Assembly (NCBI GenBank): GCA_950295325.1
Contig: OX485804.1
Coordinates: forward strand, 35,204,429 to 35,268,428
DNA from: Polytrichum commune
Taxonomy: Eukaryota; Streptophyta; Polytrichopsida; Polytrichales; Polytrichaceae
DNA length: 64,000 bases
Direction of reading: 5' to 3'
The first letter of the stretch is position 1; every line of letters begins with the position of its first letter. Position numbers and translations under genes: made by a program. The notes beneath the pieces are model-generated. The model was given only the letters and a program-made list of their open reading frames with translations. It searched no databases and was not told where the DNA came from. Shown here one piece after another: positions 48,788 through 60,700 of the stretch.

Positions 48788-50060
48788 AGGGCAGAGCTTA
48801 ATGCGCTACTCATGGCTATCAAAACCATTCAAACCATCCAACTAGACATGCACATATTCATGGACAACCTTAACAACATATTTCTTATGAACAACTACAT
48901 ACAACACCCATCATCACAACATCATCACCTAAATAAATTACTCATAACAAAAATTGTACATCTGATATGTTGGACCCTGCACAAAATCCACCTACACAAA
49001 GTGAGAGCACACTCGGCCATCATTGGGAATGAAATGATTGAAGTGCTAGCAAACGAAGGAACACACAAAGACAAGCCATCCATTACAGCTCACATACACA
49101 TAGCCCACCCCACCCCATATTGGCTAGCAAGTTGCATGATCGCCACATACGACAGAGCCATCCGTAACCTTCATACGTTTATAGAAAATGAACACATGAA
49201 TCAATAATCCTTTGCAACCAAAAACAAATTCCCAACTAGGAATTGTCGACATAACACCCTAATCACTTATGGAAAGCCGAGGGTGTAACCGACGCCCAAA
49301 TTACCCAAACTCTAGATATGCCCAATACATGGGAAAGCATTAAAAAACAAAAAAAATCCTTTGGCCCCCTCACATTCCAAAACCCCAATTGCACCTAGTG
49401 CCCTAATAATGACAAAGACACATGGCCACACCTCCTATCAACATGTGAGAACCACACATAAAAGGCCTAAGAATATCACGCCACAACAAAGCAGTACACC
49501 TCATTGCCCAAACACTACAAGCCAACAAATCTACTGTGTTCTTCACATTGACCAATGCAAGTAACTTCAACAACAAACCACCTAACTCAACAATACCGGA
49601 ATGGCTCCTCAAATGCACATGTACACACACAACATGCAATGCCAAGCAAAACTAAGACTGGACATCCTATGCATAATAGGAGCCCCAAACCAAATACAAA
49701 CACCAATATCACCCTCCCCCACACTAACAATCCAACTCATAGAATTTACATATTGTCATGATAGATTCCCTGACCAAGCCCTCGCACAAAAACACACCAA
49801 ATACGACTCACTAATTAACACCATACAAAATAACGGATGGAAAATCAATCCCCTCATTACCATCACAGCCGGGTGAGAGGAGCCATACATGAACACTCCA
49901 TTAAGAAACTCACCAACCTAAACATCCCAAAATCAAATATTAAAACCCTCATGAAAAGCATACACCAAAACGCCATCAAATATCTTACATATCTAGTCTT
50001 AAACAATAAAAAACTCAACAACAAACAAGCACCCATCCCCCCCCCCCCCCCATATGAACT
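48788..50060 (+). pseudogene. Non-LTR retrotransposon (LINE) 3' remnant: RNase H, zinc-knuckle-like motif, nuclease-like tail
   Basis: 48788-49207 reads RAELNALLMAI ... HIFMDNLNNIFLMNN ... KVRAHSAIIGNEMIEVLANEG, the core of a LINE-encoded RNase H; the usual DS is DN and the usual ADALA is IEVLA. Near 49395, CPNNDKDTWPHLLSTCENH resembles the C/H motif after RNase H. After frameshifts, 49450-50035 encodes RHNKAVHLIAQTL ... TIPEWLLKCTC ... IQLIEFTYCHDRF ... KHTKYDSL ... NGWKINPL ... GAIHEHSI. The ExT(x)nD ... KxxKY pattern resembles a PD-(D/E)XK nuclease fold seen at the end of some LINE proteins. Several frameshifts (about 49650, 49873) and stops make it non-functional. A run of about a dozen C near 50040 follows. 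Confidence 0.7.
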
Positions 50061-50217
50061 TTGGACAACTACTTTACTACCAAAGCCCACCTCCCAAAGG
50101 AGGCATAACACTCTATGTTGCATCATGGTTAACCATGATCAGCATATGGCTAAAGGGCTCACATTCATGCCGGTACTTGGATACGGGTGTTACTTTTGGT
50201 TTATTTTATGTGACTTA

Positions 50218-50559
50218 GGGCCAGTTCACACACGTCCCAAGTCCGAAGTCACTTGAGGTCAATTTGTGCAATCTCAACCATTGAGAGCATGGAAGTTGGG
50301 ACTGTACCACTTCACACAGGGTCCCAAGTCCTAAGTCTCAAGTATGACATGAATGTCCACATGGCAACACTTTTTGGAGGTGAGGCTTAAGGCTTGTGTT
50401 GAGAGTTGGGTCAACAAAAAGCTAGATCTAACTCTCAACACAAGTCCCACAACTTTTTTTGTGTAAAACAATCAAGATCCAACTTTAATAAATAAACCAT
50501 GTTTACCAATTATTTAAAGCTCAAAAGTTGGGACTTTGCCTCCATGTGGGACTTGCATA
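50218..50559 (+). mobile_element. MITE family C copy, cut short near the fold-back element
   Basis: It begins after TTA with GGGCCAGTTCACACACGTCC. Its interior (GAGAGTTGGGTCAACAAAAAG, GTTGGGACTTTGCCTCCATG) is an inverted match to 52765-53150. The far end degrades just before fold-back element 2 at 50569. No coding capacity. Confidence 0.7.
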
Positions 50560-50568
50560 ACATTAAGG

Positions 50569-51788
50569 GGCGGACGTTAAGTTCCCCCCCCACGAACTTT
50601 TCGGGGGAGGAATATTCGGGCAGGGGTAGCCGCCCATCAAATATTCTGGACCCGACCAAAAATTGTTGCCCGCCCGCCCGACTGCGAAAAAATTATTGTC
50701 CTTGCATTCTTGAAGGTCACTTATTCACAAATCCCATATTGAGTGTACTTCATTTTCAAGGTCCCAAATCCAATATATATGTTCACTTCCATTGAGTAAA
50801 TAAGCAATTGATTGGATTTCATTTTCAAAGTGAAACCGCCAATAAAGCATTTAATTAACTTGGAAGTTAAAAATATTACAAAATCCTCATTAGCACTGAG
50901 GTTGTAATTTTGTGACTTACAATTGAAAGGGACTTTGTCATTCTAAAATGGAACTAAAATTAATGACTTTTTTTTAATATATTTTAATATATTTTAGTTA
51001 ATCCCTTCTACTTTCATAAAGTATTCATATGCATTTAAATTAGTTCAGTGTGATTGAATGCAACTAAGTCTAATTAATTCTGATTAATCTTGATTAATTA
51101 TAATTAAACCCAATTAAATCAGAAAGCATGCTAACCAAAATAATTAAGCATAATTAATTATAAAATTTACTTACTCTTGATTTAATGGAATTAACTCCAG
51201 TAAGTATAATTTATAATTTATGAGGCTTAATTAATTTGGTAAGCATATTTTATGATTTAATTAGGATTAATCATAATTAATTAGACTTAGTTACATTCAA
51301 TCACACTTAATTACTTTAAATGCATATGAATACTTTATGAAAGTAGAAGGAATTAACTAGACTACAATTTTTAACATATAAAAAATAAGTCATTAATTTT
51401 ATTTTCATTTTAGAATGACAAAGTCCCTTTCAATTGTAAGTCACAAAAATTATAACCCCAGTGCTAATGAGGGTTTCGTAATATTTTTAACTTCCAAGTT
51501 AATTACATGCTTTATTGGCGGTTTCACTTTGAAAATGAAATCCAATCAATTGCTTATTTACTCAATGGAAGTGAACATATATATTGGATTTGGGACCTTG
51601 AAAATGAAGTACACTCAATATGGGATTTGTGGATAAGTGGCCTTCAAGAATGCAAGGACAATAATTTTTTCGAAGTTGGACGGGCGAGCAGCAATTTTCA
51701 GGCGGGTTCAGAAAATATGACGGGCGGCTACCCCTGCCCGAATATTCCTCCCCCGAAAAGTTTGTGGGGGGGGCACTTCACGTTTGCC
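50569..51788. mobile_element. Fold-back (long-TIR, MULE-like) element 2
   Basis: A 1220-bp element that is almost entirely one inverted repeat. The left arm (50569-51173) and right arm (51201-51788) pair from tip to tip around a loop of about 27 nt. Tips: left GGCGGACGTTAAGTTCCCCC, right (reverse complement) GGCAAACGTGAAGTGCCCCC. An exact 9-bp duplication ACATTAAGG flanks it (50560-50568 and 51789-51797), fitting Mutator-like transposition. The arms share most of their length with 18269-20158. No transposase. The small differences between arms suggest moderate age. Confidence 0.9.
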
Positions 51789-51797
51789 ACATTAAGG

Positions 51798-52764
51798 GGC
51801 GCAATCATGGTCAAGTGTAGAACTCCATTACCTTGCATAGGTTTAAGTGAAAATGATTCAAAACTACATACTAACTTTGAGTTTTGTGGAGGAAAAAATC
51901 ATTAACATTTGAAGAACACATTGATCTACAAAGCCAAGCAATTTATGCTAACAATGTTTTTGGGAAAAGTCTACATATTCTAGAAGACGGTGCAAGTAGT
52001 GTACAAGTAGATATATTGAACACGTTATTGTCTAAAATTTGTTTAGAACATGATGAATTTACATTAAATTGATGTTTTTTCTATAATTTTTTGTAATGTT
52101 GCCCTCAAGTTTATAATGAATTCAAGAAACATGGGAAAAATCAAACTTTAAAATATTTAAGGTCATGAAATCTATGTCCAAAACCATATTTAACCCTTAC
52201 CTTTTGAGCAATACTTTTACTTATTAGTTTTAAAGATCTCAACTTCATATTCTATATTTGGGTACCTAACACAACAATAGAGGGTGCCATGAAAAAAATC
52301 CAATTTAATAAACACTTTGCTACTACTTTTGGGTGTTTGACCAAAAACAATTATGATATTAGTCTATTGGAGCATTTTTTTTCCGTATACTTGATTGTGT
52401 TTGCTCCCTAAGTAGCTTCAAAAAGGTGTCGAAAAGATTTCCAATGTGGATTCCAGAAGGCTTTTCCAAAAGATATAATTACTTTTTTCGCCACACCAAC
52501 TTATCCCATTATTTTATAGCTATTTAGATTTTTCTAGATCCTATTCTAGCCTAGATTAGAACCTTTACCGCCACTTGGCATTAGTTTTGCCCTAGAAGCC
52601 CACATAATTGATTCTATGTAGTGAAAATAACTATTAAAGTAGATTAGAAAGAGCCAGTCTATGAAAAAGTCAAAGGTAGCACTACCATTACTAGAAGAAG
52701 AGCATCAAACCACAATATGCCAGTTTAATGCTCTTCAAGGGGGTCATTTTGAACTTGTTACTTA
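51798..52764. other. No recognisable gene
   Basis: AT-rich spacer between fold-back element 2 and the next MITE. The small frame at 51884-52072 has no supporting feature. Confidence 0.4.
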
Positions 52765-53150
52765 GGGCTGGTTCACATGGGGCCCCAAGTCTCAAGCCCC
52801 ACTCATGTTAGCAAGTCCCAACATGGAGGCAAAGTCCCAACTTTTGAGCCTTATCAATCATTAAAACATGATTAATATTCATTAAATCTGAATTTTGATT
52901 ATATTATGCCAAAAATTAATTACAGGACTTGTATTTGAGAGTTAGATCTAGCTTTTTGCTTGACCCAACTCTCAACACAAGTCCCAAGCCTCACCTCTAA
53001 AAAGTGTTGCCATGTAGGCATCCATGTCATACTAAGGACTTAGAACTTGGAACCCTGTGTGAAGTACCAAATCCCAACTGCCATACTCACAACGGTTGAG
53101 ATTGCATGGATTGGCCTCAATTGCCATCCGGTGCAATCTCAACCGTTGAG
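52765..53150 (-). mobile_element. MITE family C, inverted relative to 50218
   Basis: After TTA it begins GGGCTGGTTCACATGGGGCC. The body matches the reverse complement of 50218-50559 over most of its length (AACATGGAGGCAAAGTCCC, GCTTTTTGCTTGACCCAAC, GCAATCTCAACCGTTGAG). Its right end is not sharply defined. Non-coding. Confidence 0.7.
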
Positions 53151-53313
53151 ATGGACTTGAAAACAATTTTCCTTACGCCCAGAACCTAATGTTGTAAACC
53201 CACCATAAAACAATGTTATGAATTGGGGGTTAGAGTGCCACGTCACTGTTATGTTTGTGCCATGTCAGAGGAAACAGATATTGGAAATCTCCAGCTCAGC
53301 TATGCAAGGATTG

Positions 53314-53320
<7 letters not shown>

Positions 53321-53344
<24 letters not shown>

Positions 53345-53352
53345 GCTCTCTC
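53321..53352. repeat. (TC)n tract in probable 5' leader
   Basis: An almost pure TC run of about 30 bp, 680 bp upstream of the plastid-protein start codon. Such tracts are common in plant promoters and 5' untranslated regions. Confidence 0.85.
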
Positions 53353-54032
53353 CGCTTCAACATTTGGCCAATTCATGTAACCAAGGAGATAACCTTCGGT
53401 GGATGCGAAGTTTTCTGAAGCAATTCCCTCACACATCAGGAGAGCTCTTCGTTGCAAGTGGTCTCAGCGCAAGCTGTTTTCGGAATAAAACTCCAGGGCA
53501 AAACTTTGACTGTGGGTGAGTGATTCAGCATTTCTCTCAAATTCTTGGTACCATGAATTTGGAAATCTCTTACATGGAATAGGAAGTTGGGTTTAGTTGA
53601 TTCCGAATAGAAGCTGCTGGGTTGGGCGCATGAACTTTGACTTTGGGAGGCAAGCTCTTGCACGCTTAGCCTGGCCTTTGAATCCATTCTCTTGTTGTCG
53701 TGTCATTTTCTTCAATTGCTTCACTTGGCAATTACAAGGTAAACTCGGTTGCAAATATTTAAGTGCTGGATTTAAGGCTGTAGAAATAATATACGAGAAC
53801 TTTTGAATCCCTGAGTGTTCAGGTAAGGTGTAGCAAGATTTGGCCTGTCCGGTCTTATTTCTTTAGTTTCTCCATAGCTACTTGGAACACTGGAGATGTG
53901 GATAGCAGTTTCTTGTGCCATGTGTTTTGAGCCATGTAAAGATGGTGTGCATTGACATTGTTTTGTTCTCCTCTCGCAGCACCAGCATCAGCATCAGCTA
54001 CACGGTTCAAGAAATCTTAAGAAAACAGAGCC
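53353..54032 (+). promoter_or_regulatory. Probable promoter/leader of the small plastid-protein gene
   Basis: A non-repetitive, less AT-rich stretch between the TC tract and the start codon at 54033. GTAAGG at 53823 and CTCTCGCAG ending at 53979 could border a leader intron. No coding frame is supported. Confidence 0.35.
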
Positions 54033-56060
54033 ATGTCGATGGCTGCTTGTCAAGCGCAGTGTCTGAAAAGTTTAGGTCATCTCCCAGTAACTCAATGCTC
54101 TTCGCCGATAGAACTCAGCAGCAAGCAGCCGGCCACAGTGAGATTCAACCGCACATTGCCAAAACATGTAATTCCTGTTGCCTTTTTTATTCAAAAAAAA
54201 TTGTTCAACTACACTGCACTCTGGGTTATATCCTACATGTGGCACTGTGGTAATAAGATTCCTACATGAAACGAGTTTTAGTTCTGGTGGTGTTTAACCA
54301 ACCTCCGATGGACGTTTGGCTGCTTATGAAAGAGCATAAATGTGGATCTGCCTTATTATACTACCAGAAAAATGAAATTCTTGCCGAATCTGAGTTTGCA
54401 TTTTACCAATCATCAAATTAGGGCCACTTTCCATTGTGGCCAAGGGCTGTGACAATGTAATTGTGAGGGCCCTTGAAACTCATCCAACTCATCCGAAGGC
54501 CGTACCATGGAAAACTGAAATTGAAATTTTTATGGTCATGGGCTTTCAAAGAGTATTGTGAACACCTATGCGACCGGACTCTCAACCAAGTGATTTTCAT
54601 TACCATTCTACTCATGTGGGCCCTTCTACACAATATATTATAAGCAAACAAGAGCTGTGATGAGATTTTGAAGTGTCATGGTCTTTTCGGTTTTGTATTA
54701 GACCCACCTCTTTGTGGGCCTCATGCAAATTCTGGTAGAGCATCAAAATATTATCCATTACATGCCATGTAGGACTCCATGTAGATTTGTTCATCCCATG
54801 ATCTCTCTTAGGCCCTCAAGCTCTGGTGTAAAGTGAAGTGGAATGATCTCGGCATTTTCCACCAATGAGAGCATTGGTCATGGTCCTAAGCTCTTTGTAA
54901 AGTGCCCCTCAATTCCTAGTTTATTTAGTACTCCATGTGACTTATAGCTTATACCATAAACTTTGTACCAAATCGATCCATTTTTGCATCAAAAATGAGT
55001 TTGTACTTTCGGTAAATTCTTGCTAGAAGGACTTTTCACTAATATATGTAATTTCATGGCAGGCTGTACATCAAATTGGCCACCGGAGCCGCAACTTAAG
55101 GGTGGTCTGTGCAGGAGCTGAAGGAAGTGGTAGCTGCTGTGGAGGAAGTAGCAGTGAGAGTAGCAGTAGCGGAGGTGGAAGTTGCAGCAGCCATGGAAAA
55201 AAAGCACCACCACCTGGTGTGGCAGGCGTGGGTGCTGAGTTCGAAAACATGGTGTCTCGCTCAACTATGCAAGAATTTGAGAAAGAATATGAAACTGGGC
55301 AGGTCAGATTTTGGACAATTCTCTTCACTCCTGATCGTTTTGTGTTTGTGGTTGTGTAAACGCCCCTCCAAGTTCTTCCAATTCTATACAATTGGGCTGA
55401 TACTTCTCATCGCCCTCTGTCCTTCCCATATGCCTGATCTTAAGTTCTTGTTTGTTTGTCGCCTTGAGTAATTTACATTATATGGGCGCTCTTGATTTTG
55501 AACATGTTTATGTAAATTGAAGGGTCAGTGTACATGATTGTATTGCGTAAACAATAAGTCTCACGTAGTCCTTGGATTGGAAGGAGAATCCATACCTGGG
55601 CTCTCTTGAGTAGTCCCATTATCAATCGACAAACTTTATATCCAAAACTGATCAATCGCTTTTCATAATCAACAGATGCAAGGATTGATCACACGCGACA
55701 TTGTTTCAGAAGTTGTCAATGAGATTCCAGAGCTTTTGGTGAGTTTCTATACCTTTCTTCAAGTTTATTTGCTGCATGAGAAACCTATAGAAAAATGTTA
55801 GTTCCTGTGATAGGCATACTCGATTACCAATGAATTTATATCCTGCAAAGAATATCGTAAATAGATGGGCCCCACTTCTGTAAGTTTTTTTCCCTTGTTC
55901 TTTCTCTTTGGACTATTTCTTGATATGCTGGACTTGACATCAACAGAATGGAAGCAATGAAGAGAAGTTTGTGGACGTCGATGCTGTGTTGAATGAAATG
56001 ACCAGTCTCTCAAATGAAGACCTTGTCTTTGATGCGGAGCTGGAGGGTACAATTGTTTGA
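54033..56060 (+). CDS. Small plastid-targeted protein of unknown function, 4 exons
   Basis: Exons 54033-54167, 55063-55302, 55676-55738 and 55947-56060, all in phase 0, give 183 residues. The N-terminus (MSMAACQAQCLKSLGHLPV ... RFNRTL) is Ser/Ala/Arg-rich, lacks acidic residues early and looks like a chloroplast transit peptide ending around residues 55-60 (RNLRVVCAG). A Ser/Gly/Cys-rich linker follows (GSCCGGSSSESSSSGGGSC, about 65-85). The conserved-looking acidic helical part is PPPGVAGVGAEFENMVSRST, EFEKEYETGQMQGLITRDIV and EIPELL, ending in FDAELEGTIV. I do not recognise the family and propose no function. Intron 1 holds a family A MITE (54421-54908). The upstream in-phase ATG context supports this start. 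Confidence 0.75.
54421..54908. mobile_element. PIF/Harbinger-like MITE, family A, in intron 1
   Basis: A 488-bp element, left GGGCCACTTTCCATTGTGG, right (reverse complement) GGGGCACTTTACAAAGAGC, flanked by TTA and TCA. The body matches 3195, 19389 and 59235 (GTGAGGGCCCTTGAAACTCA). It lies wholly within intron 1 of the plastid-protein gene. Confidence 0.8.
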
Positions 56061-56759
56061 GGACACCTACCTTTATCACCTGTAAATGCTTTGAAACATG
56101 TTTTTTCTGAGGCAGTTTTCCAGGCTGAATAGTTTCGGCATAAATGTGAAGTTGTTTATCAATGTAGTGTTTGGACCACATCTTTGCATTGAGAGAATTA
56201 GGATCAGAAATTTCTACACCTAATGCGTTTGGATTTGTGGTTGCAACTATTGGTTCTTCTTGCTTAATTATGCCAACATGTAACTTGCCAGTTCCACTTA
56301 ACGAGATATAACCCAGACTGAAGAATAGCACGATTATTTTTAGTTGTATTAGTCCAAGATCAGATTGGATTTGTTAGTCAAAATAATGCAAGGGTGCATG
56401 GATGTTGATATCAAGATGATTTTGATAATCAATACCTACAATAACAGCGTTCAATGACAAACATTTCATCCAAACTAGGCCTGAAGGGTAGCTGCAAATA
56501 ATCATGTTCCTGTCTTCATCAACTTGCAAATCCACAATATCTACAAGACCTACCCACAATAAGAATTTCTCATCAGTACATCCACTGCTACATCACAAAC
56601 TTGATGTGAATGCTGTACTCGCCTATCAACAAGTGTACCTAGGATATTCCGATGCAAGGAAGAAAAGTTGGCAATCCATGTTTGAAATTTACCTTCAAGA
56701 GCCTCTATGTACAAGGTTGGGATGCTGCCATTTCTCTTGAGCAGGAAAGCTTCTGTCAT
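55798..56759 (-). other. Antisense open frames of unclear status
   Basis: Three minus-strand frames lie end to end: 56759-56550 (70 codons), 56559-56374 and 56331-55798. The last overlaps the final exon of the plastid-protein gene in antisense. Their composition (LEGKFQTWIANFSSLHRNIL, YPSGLVWMKCLSLNAVIV, IVATTNPNALGVEISDPNS) looks more protein-like than most chance frames. They are in different frames, and I recognise no family. Either a broken retro-copy or coincidence. Confidence 0.3.
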
Positions 56760-57763
56760 TCAAATTCTTTTTCCTTCATTTCAAAGGGGCTCAGAGATGA
56801 GAAGTCATTAGAGGACTAAGTTCTTCCTTCTATCATAATAGGTTGTGGATCCTTAGTGGTTAGGCCAAGTGATTTTATACGTGCATATGTGTGACTGGAT
56901 ATGAGGATGCACATATTCACCCATAATTGATGGCCTTGCCATGGCTTGACCACTATGTTTGATAATGAGCATATTCGCCATGTCACTTGTTGTATATTGT
57001 AGGCACTCAATGCCTACTTTGCCGTGTCACAGCTCAGTAGGTTGGGCGCCTATTACAGCCTGTGGCAAGGCTCTCACACCATTACCTGGTTCATAATAAA
57101 CGCACAACTATATAATACACTCCTTCTGGCCTGTAATGTTAATCATGTAACCAGGTTATGCATCCATGCAACCTTGCGTCTTCCTCTGTTCAATCATTTG
57201 TGACTAACAAATCCAATCTGAATTTAAATGAATGAATGACAAACCTCCATGTTCCAGAGGCTTGGGGCGTGAGATGATCAGTGGTGGCCACTTGGCTATC
57301 AATCTGCCATTGATTGATAACAGTGTTATCAGTCTTCTCAATTTACTTTTGCACTTTCACTTTGCAACCTGCTCGGACTCACATGGTGAGATCACTTCAT
57401 GTGAGTCAATTTCTCAAACCCGGATCATCAGAGTAGTGAAACCTATTGTAGACTTTATAACATAGTAACAGGCTCCTTCTTCTGGATAGAGAATGCACAA
57501 ACATCATTTCCTAAAGATGATGAGAGTGATACTTAACCCCCCAAATGCTCTCTGTAGATGGTAGAACACTCAAATGTGGCACCGATGCTTCACAAAAGCT
57601 CCGAAAGCCCTGCTAAAAGATGAAATGATTTCCACATGTCACAATTCCCAGCTTCAGTATGAGAGGACATCATAGGTGAAGTCGCCCATTCATTTTATTT
57701 CATTGTAGCTACGCTCAGTTCGGGGAGTTTGCAGTCTTCCTTCCTTCTGCAATAGCCGGCTAT
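56760..57763. other. Intergenic / promoter of NTF2-like gene
   Basis: No gene supported. The last 100 bases before 57764 are pyrimidine-rich (CTTCCTTCCTTCTGC), as in many plant leaders. No TATA box can be fixed confidently. Confidence 0.35.
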
Positions 57764-60700
57764 ATGGCTGCCCTGCTGCAACTCCCATGCGGCTGCTTCC
57801 ATGTCACTCCCACATTGCACAATTCACAAAATTCACCTTCTTCGAGGCTCTACGTGTTGCACAATTCACCTTCTTCGAGGTTGGTGTTCAAACCCTTGAG
57901 TTCAAGAAACCCTGTGCAATTGCGGCAGAGGACACACATGCAGAGTGGAAGTACCTCTGAGGATGTGGTAGCTCCTTTGGCCCCGTCTCCGGGGCTAAGA
58001 GCGAGTGAGCAACAGAAGCAAGCTGCGGAACTTGTGCAAGAATTCTACGATGCTGTCAACCGACGGGAGTGTGACTCGATTGCTGATCTGTTTGCGGAGG
58101 ATTGTGTGTACGAGGATCTCGTCTTCCCCAAGCCATTCTTGGGCAGGAAGGTGAAACCCTAATTTCTCTCTTGGGTTTAGTCCTTGTTGACGAGATGCAC
58201 CCTGCCATGATTGTTATTGATGAGAATTTTGTCAATTGGGTTTAGTTCCTATTGATGAGATGCACCCTGCCATAGTTCTTATTGATGAGATTTCTGTCAA
58301 TTGGGTTAAGTTCTTAGGGATGAGATGCACCTGCCATAGCATTATGAATCTTTATAAGAGTGAATTTCGTGGGACTTGGAATTGAAGACATTTTGATGCA
58401 AGCATCAAAAACCATGTAAGAGAATAGTGTGCAATTTGAAGCCTTTTAATCTGAGAATGTATGTGTGAAGGCTTTTCGTCCAAAGATAGGCTCATATTTT
58501 GGGGTGAGTTGGACAAATAGGATTTAATTGCCAATTGACTATGCTCTTGGCATTCGTTCCTAGAAATGAGGGCCTCAATTCTTGAAGGTTATAAATTACT
58601 CTTAACAAAAGGGAACAAACTTTGTTGACCTTTGTTAAGCTTTGTAAGCCCATTCACTTTCTTAAGAGAGCATTTACACTTAAAAGGGCTTGGGTGTGTT
58701 GAATTGAATTAACCATGGCATTGCAGTATGGCGCATGACCCATTAAATACCTACAGGCCTAATGTGTGGCTGACTTTATTTACCAATAATGGTTCACTAC
58801 TTGCATCATCTTGATCAAGAGTGGTTGCAACTTTAGTGTCTGGTATCACATTCAGTCATCTGTTTGTTTAACCTGAAAAAGAAAATCACTGCATGTTCTT
58901 GTGCTGACAGAATACCACTATCAGAAAAGAGGCACAGATGTTCCAAGTTGTAACTTTTGTTTTGTGTTATTTCTTCGTCTCTTAAGAAAGGTGAAATATC
59001 ACCCAAGATGCTAAGCAGATGATGATCTTACTGTCATTGCAGGCTGTGTTAGAATTTTTTAGAAAGTTTATGGACTCCGTGGGGCCGGAATTGGAATTCA
59101 AAGTTGAAGATATCACTACTGGTGACCCCAATGCTGCAGGAGTTATTTGGCATCTTGGTCAGTGCACAGCTCTTTAAACTTCACAATTATTTTCACCTGT
59201 AATGGAGGAACAGGCATTCATTTTGAAGGTCTAAAGGCTACTTTACACTATGGCCAAGGGAAGTGACCATGAAATTATGAGGGCCCTTGAAACTCATCTG
59301 AAAGCTGTACTATGGAAAATTGGAACTGAGTTTTGTGGTCACAAGCCTTCAAGTGTAGTGGAAAGACATATGCAATTGGTCTCTAAACTAAATGCTTTCT
59401 CATTTACCATCCTATTCATGTAGGCCCTTCTACACAAAAAGTCATAATATATCTAGTGTTGAGAGAATTTGAAGTCTCATGGTCTCCCGGTTTTGTTGTT
59501 AAGACCCACCTCTTTGAGACGGGCTTGACATAAATCCAGAAGACCGTGAAACTTTACCCATTGCATGCTGTGTAGGACTCCATGTAGGTTTGTTCATCCA
59601 TTCCAACTTCCCAGGTCCCTTAGGCCCTCAAGCTTTAGTCTCGGCATTCCTCAGATTCGAATGGTCACGGGCCCTCAAGGCCCAGTGCAATGTGCCCCCA
59701 GTTGACTTGTGTTCATCTTAAGTAAACGTATTATGTGGTTAAGTCAAACATGTGAGTCCCAACATAATATTATTGAGTAGTGTGCGTTCGTTCATGTGTC
59801 CCAAAAAAATTTACCATGGGATGCCGCAACTAGGGCACATTCAGGCTGGATTTGTACTAGCCACGGTATCCATGGTTATATTCTCGGGGCCCACATGAAC
59901 GAAAGCACACTGCTTAATAATGTTATGAAGCGAACCTTCCACTTCTCCTAATTATATATCCCTTCAGTGTCAATTTTCAATCTGCCCCATTATAAGTAGA
60001 CTCGTATTACAGATAGAGGAGTGTTGAAATAGTAAGAATGAAGACATGCCTGTGTATAGAAGGATACCAAATCACAAACTTTAAGGAGGTTTGACCAGCT
60101 AACCTTTCAACTAAATGACCAGATGAACTATGTAGATTTTTGAACAAAAACCTGTGTTTTTACTAACATCTCTGTAAAGAAATTGGGTGGTATAACAAGT
60201 TTAAGTTGGGTGGTATAAGTATGAAATATAGAGCTCAAATTCAGCCAATACATTGAAGGCATGAAATGGTCAAGGGTTGTACGAGGGGGCACATGAGTTA
60301 CCCTTGGCTTAAGACTCCCAACAGGGTCAAAATTTCTCAAAATGCTTTGCTTAGATATTTAGCTCATTTGTTCCTTTGTTGCAACAGCTTGTGACAGTAT
60401 TGACAATCTGAAAGATTTCTATTCACAGAATGGAGGGGCAAACAGTTTCCTTTCAGTAAAGGTTGTAGCTTCTACCGGTGTGAAATAATCGATGGCAAAC
60501 GGCAGATAAAGTAAGTATCTCACCCAACAGTTTCTTCAGTTATGTAGATTCAAAGACCCATTTCACTTCCCTCTCTGGTGATCGACTTCAGTTGTACGCC
60601 TGATAAGATATGTCCATTTGTAGGTATGGCAGGGATGCAGTGGAACCTGCCACAAAACCTGGTGATTTCACACTGGTAAGCAAAGTCTCAACCTCACTGT

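Noticed and set aside
49361-49564. Small frames in the LINE remnant as separate genes
   Set aside because: They are fragments of one frameshifted LINE protein.
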